A DNA stretch of 64,000 nucleotides. It comes from Salinimicrobium sp035607535 (GTDB lineage Bacteria > Bacteroidota > Bacteroidia > Flavobacteriales > Flavobacteriaceae). The position numbers and the translations under genes are program-made. Below, piece after piece: positions 50,001 to 59,949 of the stretch. The notes under the pieces were generated by a model that was not told the DNA's origin, made no database searches, and saw nothing but the letters and a program-made list of their open reading frames with translations. The number at the start of each line of letters is the position of its first letter. Position 1 is the first letter of the stretch. The stretch spans positions 62,001-126,000 of the forward strand of contig NZ_JAYDZX010000017.1 in the NCBI RefSeq assembly GCF_035607535.1, given 5' to 3'.

Positions 50001-51209
50001 ATGACAGGATTTTTTTCGAGGATAAAAGGGGATAAAACGATTTGGGCTTCGGCAGCATTGCTGGCGATCTTTTCGTTCCTGCCGGTGTACAGCGCCAGCA
50101 GCAATCTTGCCTATCTCTATGGCGATGGGAGCACCCTTCCTTATCTTGTCAACCATTTTATTCACCTGTTCCTTGGCTTTGTGATCATGTTTTTTGTCCA
50201 CAAGGTGCCTTACCATTATTTCGTGGGGCTCTCCATAATTACGCTCCCCTTGTTGATACTGTTACTGTTGTTCACGGTATCCCAGGGAGTAGTGATCGAT
50301 GGCGCCAATGCGAGTAGATGGATCAATATTCCAATTCTTAACAAGACTTTCCAGCCTTCGACTTTGGCTTCGGTGGTGTTGCTGACCTATGTAGCCAAGT
50401 ACATGGCGAAGGTCAAGGATAAAGAGTATACTTTTAAGCAAACTATAGTTCCGCTGTGGTTACCCGTAGCAGTGGTCATGGGACTCATTTTACCGGCCAA
50501 CTTTTCGACTACTGCCATTCTTTTTTTAATGGTGCTACTAGTAACCTTCATTGGCGGATATCCATGGAAATATTTACTGGCGATCATTGGAGCTGGTATT
50601 GTGATGCTGGGGATCTTTATGCTCACAGCAAAAGCTTTCCCCGGATTGTTCCCGAACAGGGTTGACACCTGGATAAGCCGGGTAGAAAATTTCACAAATG
50701 ATGAAGTTACTGAAGCCGACTACCAAATAGAAAAAGCCAAGATCGCTATTGCCAGTGGCGGAGTGACAGGGCAGGGAATTGGGAAAAGTGTACAACGAAA
50801 TTTTCTTCCGCAGTCTTCTTCAGATTTTATTTATGCCATTATAGTTGAGGAAATGGGGTTGATTGGAGGAATTGGGGTCATGTTCGCCTACCTCATGCTG
50901 TTTTTTAGAATAATTATTGTGGCTACAAAAGCAAATTCCGTCTTTGGGAAATTACTGGTCATAGGGGTAGGCCTGCCAATCATTTTTCAGGCGCTGGTCA
51001 ACATGGCAGTGGCAGTAGAATTGTTCCCGGTAACGGGGCAGACTTTACCTCTAATCAGTAGTGGTGGTTCTTCCATCTGGATGACCTGCCTGGCACTGGG
51101 AATGGTCTTGAGTGTTAGTGCGAAGCGGGAAGAGGAACTGCAGCAAATAGAAAGAGAAAACGATGCGGATGAAGATAATCCGCTGGAAATTTTAAGTGAG
51201 GCAATATGA
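50001..51209 (+). CDS. ftsW: Septal peptidoglycan glycosyltransferase FtsW
   Basis: 402 residues, SEDS family with about ten membrane spans. Family phrases: ANASRWI near 95 and the final GQTLPLISSGGSSIWMTC loop. It polymerises lipid II with FtsI. A cytoplasmic acidic tail (REEELQQIERENDADEDN) follows the last helix. Overlaps murG by 4 bases. Confidence 0.95.
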   Translation: MTGFFSRIKGDKTIWASAALLAIFSFLPVYSASSNLAYLYGDGSTLPYLVNHFIHLFLGFVIMFFVHKVPYHYFVGLSIITLPLLILLLLFTVSQGVVIDGANASRWINIPILNKTFQPSTLASVVLLTYVAKYMAKVKDKEYTFKQTIVPLWLPVAVVMGLILPANFSTTAILFLMVLLVTFIGGYPWKYLLAIIGAGIVMLGIFMLTAKAFPGLFPNRVDTWISRVENFTNDEVTEADYQIEKAKIAIASGGVTGQGIGKSVQRNFLPQSSSDFIYAIIVEEMGLIGGIGVMFAYLMLFFRIIIVATKANSVFGKLLVIGVGLPIIFQALVNMAVAVELFPVTGQTLPLISSGGSSIWMTCLALGMVLSVSAKREEELQQIERENDADEDNPLEILSEAI

Positions 51210-52309
51210 AAAATCAGTTAAGAGTGATCATATCTGGAGGTGGTACGGGAGGGCATATTTTCCCGGCAATTTCTATTGCCAACGAATTAAAGCTTAGATA
51301 TCCAACCTGTGAAATTTTGTTCGTAGGTGCCGAAGACAAGATGGAAATGCAAAAAGTTCCTGAAGCAGGCTACAAGATCGAAGGCTTATGGATTAGCGGT
51401 TTTCAACGGCGCATGACTGCTAAAAACCTGCTTTTCCCGGTGAAGCTCGTTAAGAGTTTATGGAAGGCGCGGGATATTATAAAGAAATTCAGACCAGATG
51501 TAGTGATCGGTACCGGGGGCTTTGCCAGTGGACCTTTACTGCAAATGGCCAACAGGGAAAACATTCCCACTTTGATCCAGGAACAGAATTCCTATCCCGG
51601 GATCACTAATAAGTTATTAGCTAAGGGTGCAAATAGCATCTGTGTTGCCTACCCTAATATGGGCAGGTTCTTTCCTGAAGAAAAGATCGTGCTAACTGGA
51701 AATCCTGTTCGGCAGGATCTGCTGAAAGTCGGTGAAAAGAGGGAAGAGGCGCAGAAATTCTTCGGAATTGATCCTTCAAAAAAGACAGTTTTGGTGCTTG
51801 GCGGAAGCCTGGGCGCAAGAAAGATCAATCAATTGATCGAGGACAACCTGAAGGAGTTTGAAAAGCACAACCTGCAATTACTTTGGCAAACGGGAACGTT
51901 GTATTTTGAGGAGTACAGCAAATACGCTGAAATGGAAAACATTCAGACTTTCGCATTTTTGAAGAGGATGGATTTGGCGTATGCTGCGGCAGATATTATC
52001 ATCTCCCGTGCCGGAGCCGGAACAGTTTCAGAATTGTGTATAGTGGGGAAGCCGGTGGTCTTTATTCCGTCACCAAACGTGGCCGAAGATCACCAGACCA
52101 AAAATGCAATGGCGGTAGCCGAGAAGGATGCAGCAGTGATACTTTCAGAAAGTCACCTGGAACAGGGTTTCAGGTCGATATTCTTTCCGCTGGTGGAGTC
52201 AGATGAAAAGATGAAGGATCTGGGTAGAAATATCAAGAAGCTGGAGAAGCCGAATGCAACTGCGAATATTGTAAATGAAATTGAAAAAATATTAAGAACC
52301 TGGCCATAA
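51206..52309 (+). CDS. murG: N-acetylglucosaminyltransferase MurG
   Basis: 367 residues, GT-B fold. GGGTGGHIFPA (about 11-21) is the nucleotide/lipid I loop; GTGGFASGPL, EQNSYPGITNK and SRAGAGTVSEL are standard. It makes lipid II at the membrane face. The stop overlaps the murC start (TAATG). Confidence 0.96.
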   Translation: MKNQLRVIISGGGTGGHIFPAISIANELKLRYPTCEILFVGAEDKMEMQKVPEAGYKIEGLWISGFQRRMTAKNLLFPVKLVKSLWKARDIIKKFRPDVVIGTGGFASGPLLQMANRENIPTLIQEQNSYPGITNKLLAKGANSICVAYPNMGRFFPEEKIVLTGNPVRQDLLKVGEKREEAQKFFGIDPSKKTVLVLGGSLGARKINQLIEDNLKEFEKHNLQLLWQTGTLYFEEYSKYAEMENIQTFAFLKRMDLAYAAADIIISRAGAGTVSELCIVGKPVVFIPSPNVAEDHQTKNAMAVAEKDAAVILSESHLEQGFRSIFFPLVESDEKMKDLGRNIKKLEKPNATANIVNEIEKILRTWP

Positions 52310-53664
52310 TGGGGCACTACGATAACATACAAAATATTTATTTTATAGGCATCGGCGGGATCGGGATGAGTGCCCTGGCACGGTATTTCCATGCTGCCGG
52401 GAAGTATGTCGCCGGTTATGACCGAACCCATAGCTCTCTTACCAGGGAATTACAAAAAGAAGGAATTGAAGTTATCACTTCAGATAAAGTAGAGGATCTT
52501 CCCAATGCCATTTTAGAAGACAAAGAATCTCTTATCGTTTATACGCCGGCCATTCCGCTGGATCATTCACAATACCTGCATTTTACAGCCGATGGTTACA
52601 CGCTTGAAAAACGTGCAGCAGTTTTGGGGAATCTCACTAAGGGCCATTTCACACTTGCGGTTGCCGGAACTCATGGAAAAACCACGACCAGTACTATGCT
52701 GGCCCATTTGCTGAAAGAAACAGGCTACCAAATAACCGCCTTTTTGGGAGGAATATCAGAGAATTATCATTCGAATCTCATTATTGACGGAGACAGGGCA
52801 ATGGTGGTGGAAGCCGATGAATTTGACAGGTCTTTTCTCAGGCTTTCTCCTAATCTTGCAGCCATAACCTCAATGGATGCCGATCATTTGGATATCTACC
52901 GAGAAGATTCGCAGATCAAGGATTCTTTCAAATCTTTTGCGGCCCTGGTTCCGGAGGATGGGAAGTTGTTCTTTGCAAATGGTTTACCGCTGTTTGGAAC
53001 ATCTGTTGGAGTAGATGACGACGCCGATATTTCGGCAGTGAACATAGGTGTCAAAAATGGCAGTTATTACTTCGATCTAAGGACAAAAGAAAAAACATAT
53101 AAAGGCTTTGAATTAAGCCTTCCGGGAAAACATAATTTACAGAATGCAGTCACAGCTTTGGCAATGGCAATGGAGTTTGGTGCCCCCCCCGGGCTCCTTG
53201 CCAATGCTATAGCTTCCTTTAAAGGCGTGGAGCGCAGATTTTCATACCGTATCAAACGGGAGGACCTTGTGTTCATTGATGATTATGCACATCACCCTGC
53301 CGAGATCGCGGCAGTACATCAGGCCGTTAGGGAAATGCATCCGGGGAAGAAGGTTTTGGCAGTATTTCAACCGCACCTCTTCAGTCGGACAAGAGATTTT
53401 GCTGAAGCTTTTGCTGAAAGCCTTAGCCTCTTCGATGAGCTGCTGCTGCTGGATATTTATCCTGCGCGGGAGAAGCCTATCGAGGGAATTACTTCAGAAT
53501 GGCTTCTGAAGCTTGTCAAAAATGACAAAAAGCAGCTGATCCAGAAAGAGGGAATTTCCGAAGTAATTAAAGGCAAAAATGCTGAGGTGGTGGTGCTTAT
53601 GGGGGCCGGTGATATTGGGGAAGAAGTAGAGAAAATTCGTAAAGAACTTAGCGGTGAAAATTAA
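52309..53664 (+). CDS. murC: UDP-MurNAc:L-alanine ligase
   Basis: 451 residues. N-terminal IGIGGIGMSALA (about 12-23) is the nucleotide fold, the ATP loop is GTHGKTTT (about 119-126), and EADEFDRSF and DDYAHHPAE are family motifs. It adds the first amino acid of the peptide stem. In most orders murB would be near; it is not in this cluster. Overlaps ftsQ by 11 bases. Confidence 0.96.
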   Translation: MGHYDNIQNIYFIGIGGIGMSALARYFHAAGKYVAGYDRTHSSLTRELQKEGIEVITSDKVEDLPNAILEDKESLIVYTPAIPLDHSQYLHFTADGYTLEKRAAVLGNLTKGHFTLAVAGTHGKTTTSTMLAHLLKETGYQITAFLGGISENYHSNLIIDGDRAMVVEADEFDRSFLRLSPNLAAITSMDADHLDIYREDSQIKDSFKSFAALVPEDGKLFFANGLPLFGTSVGVDDDADISAVNIGVKNGSYYFDLRTKEKTYKGFELSLPGKHNLQNAVTALAMAMEFGAPPGLLANAIASFKGVERRFSYRIKREDLVFIDDYAHHPAEIAAVHQAVREMHPGKKVLAVFQPHLFSRTRDFAEAFAESLSLFDELLLLDIYPAREKPIEGITSEWLLKLVKNDKKQLIQKEGISEVIKGKNAEVVVLMGAGDIGEEVEKIRKELSGEN

Positions 53665-54370
53665 CTGGAATTACATAAAAACATTCTTGCTCATTGGCGT
53701 AGTGTTCTTTTTATTTGCATTCGCCGAAAAGCGCAACCACGCACGGGTTCTTTCCGAAGTAAATCTTCATTTTACCAATAGCGAAAACCTGTATCTTACT
53801 GAAGAAGCGGTTAATAAATTGTTAATACAAAATGAGGTAAGGGTTAAGAGCATAGGCAAAGAAACTTTAGATTTGAGTAGGGTGGAGACTTTACTGGAAT
53901 CTCACGAGATGGTTGAAAATGCTGAAGTTTTTCTCACTGTAGATGGAAAAATGGGGGCCGAGATCACACAGAGAAAGCCTTTGGCAAGAGTGATGGCTGC
54001 CGCGCCCTTTTACCTTGACAGACAGGGGCTTAAAATGCCATTGTCGCAATATCATTCTGCAAGGGTGCCGTTGGTGACCGGGGTAAATGAAAAGCAGCTG
54101 AAGGAAGTGCATCCGCTAATGGATTTCATCAATAACGATGAATTCTTAACGCGACATGTGACGGGAATTAACCGCACCTCGAATGGAAAATATGAGATCC
54201 ACCTTAGGAAACTGGATTTTGTGGTGGTTTTTGGCGAGGTGAAGGATATAGAATTGAAGTTTAAAAATTTTAAAGCTTTTTATCAAAAGGCACTGAAGGA
54301 TAAAAAGCTTGACGCATATCAAAAAGTGGATCTACAATTTGGTGACCAGGTTGTATGCACTAAAAAGTAA
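53654..54370 (+). CDS. ftsQ: Cell division protein FtsQ
   Basis: 238 residues: a short cytoplasmic N-terminus, one membrane span (about 10-26) and a periplasmic domain with a POTRA-like first part (NLYLTEEAVNKLL) and a beta domain (QRKPLARVMAAAPFYLDRQG). The start is GTG at 53654 inside the murC end. Bridges FtsL and other septal proteins. Confidence 0.9.
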   Translation: MKINWNYIKTFLLIGVVFFLFAFAEKRNHARVLSEVNLHFTNSENLYLTEEAVNKLLIQNEVRVKSIGKETLDLSRVETLLESHEMVENAEVFLTVDGKMGAEITQRKPLARVMAAAPFYLDRQGLKMPLSQYHSARVPLVTGVNEKQLKEVHPLMDFINNDEFLTRHVTGINRTSNGKYEIHLRKLDFVVVFGEVKDIELKFKNFKAFYQKALKDKKLDAYQKVDLQFGDQVVCTKK

Positions 54371-54373
54371 AGT

Positions 54374-55723
54374 ATGGAACAAAACGACATCGCAGTAGGA
54401 TTAGATATTGGTACTACTAAGATCGTAGCCATGATTGGTCGTAAAAATGATTACGGCAAAATGGAGATTATTGGGATAGGAAAGGCCAAGAGCCTTGGGG
54501 TGCACCGTGGAGTGGTGAACAATATCACCCAGACTATCCAATCCATTCAGCAGGCGATACAGGAGGCAGAGGCAGATAGCGGAATGAAGATCAAAGATGT
54601 GGTGGTAGGTATAGCCGGCCAGCACATTCGCAGTTTACAACACAGCGATTACATCACGCGTCCCAATCCCGATGAGGTGATTGACGCTACAGATATTGAG
54701 ACCCTTTGCAACCAGGTTCACAAACTGGTAATGCTTCCGGGTGAAGAGATCATTCATGTTTTGCCACAGGAATTCAAAGTAGACGGGCAGGCAGAGATCA
54801 AAGAACCGATAGGCATGTACGGTGGCCGACTGGAAGCCAATTTTCACGTGGTTGTGGGACAGGTCTCTTCCATACGCAATGTGGGAAGATGTGTGAAGAG
54901 TGCAGGATTGGATCTTTCCGCAGTTACTTTGGAGCCGCTGGCATCTGCAAATGCAGTGCTGAGCCAGGAAGAGAAAGAAGCCGGGGTAGCTCTTGTCGAT
55001 ATAGGTGGAGGGACAACAGATCTCGCCATATTCAAAGACGGGATCATAAGACATACCGCAGTTATTCCTTTTGGGGGCGGGGTAATCACCGAAGACATTA
55101 AAGAAGGCTGCTCCATCATTGAAAAGCAGGCAGAGCTGTTGAAAGTAAAATTCGGTTCTGCGTGGCCGGGAGAGAACAAGGACAACGAGATCGTTTCCAT
55201 CCCGGGCCTTCGCGGCAGGGAGCCTAAGGAAATTACTTTGAAGAACCTTTCGAAGATCATCCACGCAAGAGTAGTGGAGATCATCGAGCAGGTTTACCTG
55301 GAGATCAAGAATTACGGGCATGAGGAACAAAAAAAGAAGCTCATTGCCGGAATTGTATTAACCGGAGGTGGTGCCCAGTTAAAGCATATCAAGCAACTGG
55401 TTGAGTACATTACGGGAATGGATACCAGGATAGGCTATCCCAATGAACACCTGGCAGGAGACAGCGACACCGAAACTACCAGCCCTGTCTATGCAACTGC
55501 AGTAGGCTTGGTGCTTAATAGCTTGGAAATAAACAGCAAGCATTCCCATACAGAGGAAGAGCCGGAGGTAAAAGAAGAAGCGGCAGCAGCAGCTACTCCA
55601 ACGGCAGTTCCTCAAGAGGAGGAAGAAGAGCGGGAAGAGCCGACTACGGTAAGCCAGCCGCGCAGAACAATATTTGAAAAATGGTTTGAAAAATTCAAGG
55701 ATTTTTTAGACAATGCCGAGTAA
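54374..55723 (+). CDS. ftsA: Cell division protein FtsA
   Basis: 449 residues, actin-like ATPase that anchors FtsZ. VGLDIGTTKIVAMIGRK (8-24) is the phosphate-1 loop, LVDIGGGTTDLAIFKDG the second, and AGIVLTGGGAQL the adenosine motif. The C-terminus has an acidic, low-complexity stretch (EEEPEVKEEAAAAA...) before an amphipathic end (IFEKWFEKFKDFLDNAE) that likely binds the membrane. Confidence 0.96.
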   Translation: MEQNDIAVGLDIGTTKIVAMIGRKNDYGKMEIIGIGKAKSLGVHRGVVNNITQTIQSIQQAIQEAEADSGMKIKDVVVGIAGQHIRSLQHSDYITRPNPDEVIDATDIETLCNQVHKLVMLPGEEIIHVLPQEFKVDGQAEIKEPIGMYGGRLEANFHVVVGQVSSIRNVGRCVKSAGLDLSAVTLEPLASANAVLSQEEKEAGVALVDIGGGTTDLAIFKDGIIRHTAVIPFGGGVITEDIKEGCSIIEKQAELLKVKFGSAWPGENKDNEIVSIPGLRGREPKEITLKNLSKIIHARVVEIIEQVYLEIKNYGHEEQKKKLIAGIVLTGGGAQLKHIKQLVEYITGMDTRIGYPNEHLAGDSDTETTSPVYATAVGLVLNSLEINSKHSHTEEEPEVKEEAAAAATPTAVPQEEEEEREEPTTVSQPRRTIFEKWFEKFKDFLDNAE

Positions 55724-55791
55724 AGGATCGGCGGAAAAATTAATATGAAAAAGAAAGATAAAAGAAGTACACAACCAGTAAAACAGAATTT

Positions 55792-57768
55792 ATGAGCAGC
55801 ACAGAATTCGGAAACATTACCTTCGATCTCCCCAAGAATCAATCGAACGTTATAAAAGTTATTGGTGTTGGTGGAGGCGGTAGCAACGCGATCAACCACA
55901 TGTTCCAGCAGGGTATCAAGGGTGTTGACTTTGTGATCTGTAACACAGATGCACAAGCTTTGGAGAACAGCCCGGTACCTAATAAGATCCAGTTGGGAGT
56001 AAGAGAGACAGAAGGTCTTGGAGCAGGCGCCGATCCTGAAGTCGGGCGCAAAGCTGCAGAAGAAAGTTTTGATGAGATAAGAGCACTTTTGGATACCAAT
56101 ACCAAAATGGTCTTTATAACTGCCGGTATGGGTGGGGGAACTGGAACGGGAGCTGCGCCAATCATTGCCAAACAGGCAAAAGACATGGGCATACTTACGG
56201 TGGGGATCGTAACCAGCCCTTTTCTGTTTGAAGGTAAAACGAGGAATGAACAGGCTCAATTGGGAGTTGAGAACCTGCGTAAGCATGTGGACTCACTTAT
56301 TGTGATCAATAATAATAAATTAAGGGAGGTATATGGCAACCTTGGATTTAAAGCAGGATTCTCAAAAGCCGATGAAGTCCTTGCAACTGCTTCCAGAGGT
56401 ATTGCCGAAGTAATTACCCACCACTACACGCAGAACATTGACTTACGGGATGCTAAGACTGTTCTTAGTAATAGTGGTACAGCTATTATGGGATCTGCCC
56501 AGGCTTCGGGAGGAAACCGTGCCCAGGATGCCATTTCTAAAGCCCTGGATTCTCCATTGCTTAACGACAATAAAATTACGGGTGCCAAAAATGTGTTGCT
56601 ACTTATCATTTCCGGTTCCGAAGAAATTACAATTGACGAGATCGGGGAGATTTCAGATCATATTCAGGCTGAAGCGGGTCACAGCGCCAACATCATCATG
56701 GGGGTTGGAGAAGATGAAAGTCTTGACGATGCAATTTCTGTCACTATAATTGCTACAGGTTTTGATGTAGAGCAACAAAATGATATTGTAAATACTGAAG
56801 CCAAAAAGATCATCCACACCCTTGAAGATGAGCAAAAGGCAGAGCATGAACTATCTCCAAAGAAGACCTCTTCGGTTTATGATGGTCCTGCGCCTGCTCC
56901 AAAGGAGGAAAAGAAGATCGTTCACACGCTCTCTTTGGAAGATGAAGATGTAGATGAGGAGCCGGAGAACAATAGACCTTCGGCAGCCGTGAGAGACATG
57001 GAAGTCCAGTTCGAAGAAGTAAAAGCAGATAAAGAACCTGAATTCATTATTACTGAAAGTGTCAAGGATATTGAAGTTTCAGAGCCCGAAGTTGTGACTC
57101 CCGAGCCACAGGAGCAGCAGTTCATGTTCACTTTTGACATGCCGAAGAACAATTCTTCCAAGGAAAAGGAAGAGCAGCCACAAATGCAAAGGGAGGAGCA
57201 ACAGGAGCCTAAATCTGAAAAGAGGATAGTTCATACTCTTACAGATGAAATGGAGGAGAAAGCCGAAGCTAAAAAGGAACTATCCACTCAAATGAAGAAT
57301 ACTCACAATGGAATTACCCGTTATTCTTTAGATGATTACATGCAGGTGGAGGAGATGCTTAGAACCTCTGAGCCTGCACCAAAGCCAAAAGCTGAAGTTG
57401 AGCCGGAGTTGAAAAAATCTCCTCAGCCCGTACAACCGCCGGTGTCAAAAGTTGCACCGAAACCTCAGGAAACAAAGCAAACGCCCGAGGAGGACGTGGA
57501 TCCTTTCAATATACCTATCAATGAGAGCCTGGTGAAAAGAACGGCAGAGAGGAGAGCTAAAATGAAGGAATTCAATTATAAGTTTCGCAACAACCTCACA
57601 AAAGTAGATGAGTACGAGAGGCAACCCGCTTATAAAAGACAGGGAATAGATCTTGATAACTCAAAACCGGGAGAGGAAAAACTATCCCGTACCACCCTGG
57701 GTTCGGGTGAGGATGATGAGATAAGATTCAGGACCAATAATTCCTTTTTACACGACAATGTAGATTAA
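55792..57768 (+). CDS. ftsZ: Cell division protein FtsZ with a very long C-terminal linker
   Basis: 658 residues. The GTPase core (about 1-325) has VGVGGGGSNA, the GGGTGTG loop (114-120) and the NIDLRD T7 loop. It is followed by about 300 residues of Glu/Lys/Pro-rich linker with repeated KIVHTL/KIIHTL and RIVHTL words, and a conserved RFRTNNSFLHDNVD end. E. coli FtsZ has 383 residues; long tails are usual in Bacteroidetes, but this one nearly doubles the protein. Last gene of the division cluster before a terminator. Confidence 0.96.
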   Translation: MSSTEFGNITFDLPKNQSNVIKVIGVGGGGSNAINHMFQQGIKGVDFVICNTDAQALENSPVPNKIQLGVRETEGLGAGADPEVGRKAAEESFDEIRALLDTNTKMVFITAGMGGGTGTGAAPIIAKQAKDMGILTVGIVTSPFLFEGKTRNEQAQLGVENLRKHVDSLIVINNNKLREVYGNLGFKAGFSKADEVLATASRGIAEVITHHYTQNIDLRDAKTVLSNSGTAIMGSAQASGGNRAQDAISKALDSPLLNDNKITGAKNVLLLIISGSEEITIDEIGEISDHIQAEAGHSANIIMGVGEDESLDDAISVTIIATGFDVEQQNDIVNTEAKKIIHTLEDEQKAEHELSPKKTSSVYDGPAPAPKEEKKIVHTLSLEDEDVDEEPENNRPSAAVRDMEVQFEEVKADKEPEFIITESVKDIEVSEPEVVTPEPQEQQFMFTFDMPKNNSSKEKEEQPQMQREEQQEPKSEKRIVHTLTDEMEEKAEAKKELSTQMKNTHNGITRYSLDDYMQVEEMLRTSEPAPKPKAEVEPELKKSPQPVQPPVSKVAPKPQETKQTPEEDVDPFNIPINESLVKRTAERRAKMKEFNYKFRNNLTKVDEYERQPAYKRQGIDLDNSKPGEEKLSRTTLGSGEDDEIRFRTNNSFLHDNVD

Positions 57769-57790
57769 ATAGTCCCCCAACTATTTTCTA

Positions 57791-57823
57791 ACCCGAAACC
57801 TGCCCCCCGGTTTCGGGTTTTTT
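57791..57823 (+). terminator. Intrinsic terminator after ftsZ
   Basis: A 10-bp perfect stem ACCCGAAACC (57791-57800)/GGTTTCGGGT (57809-57818), loop TGCCCCCC, T-run to 57823. It closes the dcw transcript; yqeY starts with its own promoter elements beyond. Confidence 0.93.
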
Positions 57824-57888
57824 GTTTCTGAATATTTTGCTCCGTGCCTTTTGATTATCTTCGCAGAACTAACAAAATTCCAATAAAG

Positions 57889-58338
57889 ATGAGTTTACAG
57901 GAAAAAGTAATGACCGAGATGAAAGCGGCCATGAGAGCTAAAGATAGCAATAAACTGGAGGCTTTACGAGCTGTGAAGAGTGCCATCCTTTTAGCGCAGA
58001 CAGATGCTGCGGGTAAAGACGGATTGAGTCAGGATGAGGAGCTTAAGCTGCTTCAAAAACTGGTAAAGCAGCGAAAAGAGAGTGCTGCAATCTATAAGGA
58101 GCAGGGAAGAGAAGACCTGGCACAACCGGAGTTAGATCAGGCTGCAGTAATAGAAGATTTTCTGCCCGAACAAATGAGTGAAGAAGAAATTGAGAAAGAG
58201 GTTGACAGGATAATTGACCAAACCGGCGCCAGTGGAATGCAGGACATGGGAAAAGTCATGGGTATGGCCTCACAGGAATTGGCCGGTAGGGCCGATGGTA
58301 AAACGATCTCGGGGATAGTGAGGAAAAAGCTCAGTTAA
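57889..58338 (+). CDS. yqeY: GatB/YqeY domain protein
   Basis: 149 residues from the ATG at 57889 (MSLQEKVMTEMKAAMRAKD). The open frame reaches 57844, but the family begins here. It is homologous to the C-terminal part of GatB: helical, with VKQRKESAAIYKEQGREDLA and FLPEQMSEEEIEKEVDRII in the family positions. The function is unclear, perhaps tRNA-related. It follows the ftsZ terminator; a weak TATCTTCG box at 57856-57863 could be its -7 element. Confidence 0.93.
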   Translation: MSLQEKVMTEMKAAMRAKDSNKLEALRAVKSAILLAQTDAAGKDGLSQDEELKLLQKLVKQRKESAAIYKEQGREDLAQPELDQAAVIEDFLPEQMSEEEIEKEVDRIIDQTGASGMQDMGKVMGMASQELAGRADGKTISGIVRKKLS

Positions 58339-58498
58339 GGTCGTACATCTTAGTTTCCTTAAAGGGGGGTTAAAACTTGCATTTTTGACTTAAACCTATT
58401 GTAAAATGTTGAGAAACAGCGTTTTTCCTTTTTATATTCGCTAATTGTATTAATGGACCCTGTAAAGAATATGGTCCTTTAAATTAAAATAGAAAATT

Positions 58499-58939
58499 AT
58501 GAAAAGAACAATAATGATTTTAGCTGTTTCCTCGATGATTTTTTCCACTGTAACTTCTTGTAAAGATGCGGAAGAAAACAATGAAGAAGTCATTGAGATG
58601 ACCGAAGTGGAAGAATCTTCTATGGACATGAACGACAACATGACTTCCCTGGATACTACCATGGCTGGTGAAAAGGAACTCGAAAACACAGATCTGGTTG
58701 AATCAGGTACATATACAGGTACTGCAACGATAGTAGATTCTGAGCAAAAGGAAGTTTACGTTCAACTTAACGACACCACAATAATTGAGTTGTATTTTTC
58801 TAGTGACACTCAGATAATGCGTAACGGTCAACCCGTAGCCTTTGATGTGCTCAAGCAGGGGCAAAAAGTGGAGGTTGAAGTTGAAAGAAGCGGAGAATCT
58901 CTAAAACCAATGAGGGTTTCAATCATGGGTGAATCTTAA
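58499..58939 (+). CDS. Small lipoprotein with C-terminal OB-like domain
   Basis: 146 residues. The signal peptide ends in TVTSC (Cys21), so it is lipid-anchored. An acidic, Met/Asp/Glu-rich spacer (22-66) is followed by a beta-rich domain (about 68-142: TYTGTATIVDSEQKEVYVQL... GQKVEVEVERSG). No named family is recognised. Monocistronic, with its own strong terminator. Confidence 0.75.
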   Translation: MKRTIMILAVSSMIFSTVTSCKDAEENNEEVIEMTEVEESSMDMNDNMTSLDTTMAGEKELENTDLVESGTYTGTATIVDSEQKEVYVQLNDTTIIELYFSSDTQIMRNGQPVAFDVLKQGQKVEVEVERSGESLKPMRVSIMGES

Positions 58940-58961
58940 GAAGTAGCAATAAAAGGAAGAG

Positions 58962-58990
58962 TCCGCAGCGAGAGCTGCGGATTTTTTTTT
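58962..58990 (+). terminator. Intrinsic terminator after the lipoprotein gene
   Basis: Stem TCCGCAGC (58962-58969)/GCTGCGGA (58974-58981), GAGA tetraloop, nine Ts. From here to 59228 there is AT-rich sequence in which I see no gene or further structure. Confidence 0.94.
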
Positions 58991-59228
58991 GCGAAAAAAT
59001 AATCTGACTTAACAACTACTCAGAAAGGCCAATGCTATTTCTTCCATTAAGGAAGCGCTATTGTAACCCAAACAAATTTTAGCTAAAGGATCCGGCAATA
59101 CAGAAACTTATTATCCGCTTTCTCAAATATTCAAAATCTTCTTATAGAAATTTTTGGTGTCAGCTATTTTTCCTAAATTGGCTTATGGTTAAAATGACAA
59201 CAAGTCTCCGAACTATAAATAGTCAAGT

Positions 59229-59879
59229 ATGAAATTTTTTATTGATACTGCCAACCTGGAACAGATCAGGGAGGCGCAGGAACTGGGAGTGCTGGACGGT
59301 GTAACCACAAATCCTTCCTTAATGGCCAAAGAGGGCATCAGGGGTAAAAATAACATTCTGAAGCACTATGTGCAGATCTGCGAAATAGTAGATGGAGATG
59401 TTTCCGCAGAAGTAATTGCAACAAATCTTGATGACATAATCAGGGAAGGAGAGGAACTGGCAGAACTGCACGACCAAATTGTGGTAAAGGTCCCCATGAT
59501 CAGGGATGGGATCAAGGCCATAAAATATTTTTCAGATATAGGAATACGCACTAACTGCACCCTGGTCTTTTCCGCAGGGCAGGCACTTTTGGCGGCAAAA
59601 GCTGGAGCTACCTATGTTTCTCCATTTTTGGGCAGGCTGGATGATATCTCGACGGACGGACTGCAGTTAATTGCTGAAATCCGGCAGATCTATGATAACT
59701 ATGAATTCGAGACCCAGATCCTCGCAGCATCTATAAGACATACCATGCACGTGGTGAACTGCGCTAAAATAGGTGCAGATGTCATAACAGGACCTCTTTC
59801 TTCAATTGACGGTCTTCTCAAACATCCCCTAACCGATAGCGGATTAGCAAAATTCCTCGAGGACGCGAAATCATTTTAA
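59229..59879 (+). CDS. talC: Transaldolase, TalC/FSA subfamily
   Basis: 216 residues, single TIM-barrel chain. DTANLEQI and GVTTNPSLMAKEG (24-36) open the barrel. The Schiff-base Lys87 is in IVVKVPM. Phe133 in YVSPFLGRLD occupies the position that is Tyr131 in E. coli fructose-6-phosphate aldolase and Phe in true transaldolases, so transaldolase is the better name although the family is often labelled fsa. It would serve the pentose phosphate pathway and suits the pentose-sugar genes that follow. The gap to the GH43 gene is 70 bases, same strand. Confidence 0.9.
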   Translation: MKFFIDTANLEQIREAQELGVLDGVTTNPSLMAKEGIRGKNNILKHYVQICEIVDGDVSAEVIATNLDDIIREGEELAELHDQIVVKVPMIRDGIKAIKYFSDIGIRTNCTLVFSAGQALLAAKAGATYVSPFLGRLDDISTDGLQLIAEIRQIYDNYEFETQILAASIRHTMHVVNCAKIGADVITGPLSSIDGLLKHPLTDSGLAKFLEDAKSF

Positions 59880-59949
59880 GGAGCGCTAAAAAAATACTCT
59901 GTTTTAGAGGTTCATCTTGAGGAACTGATACCTAATATAAAAATAATAT

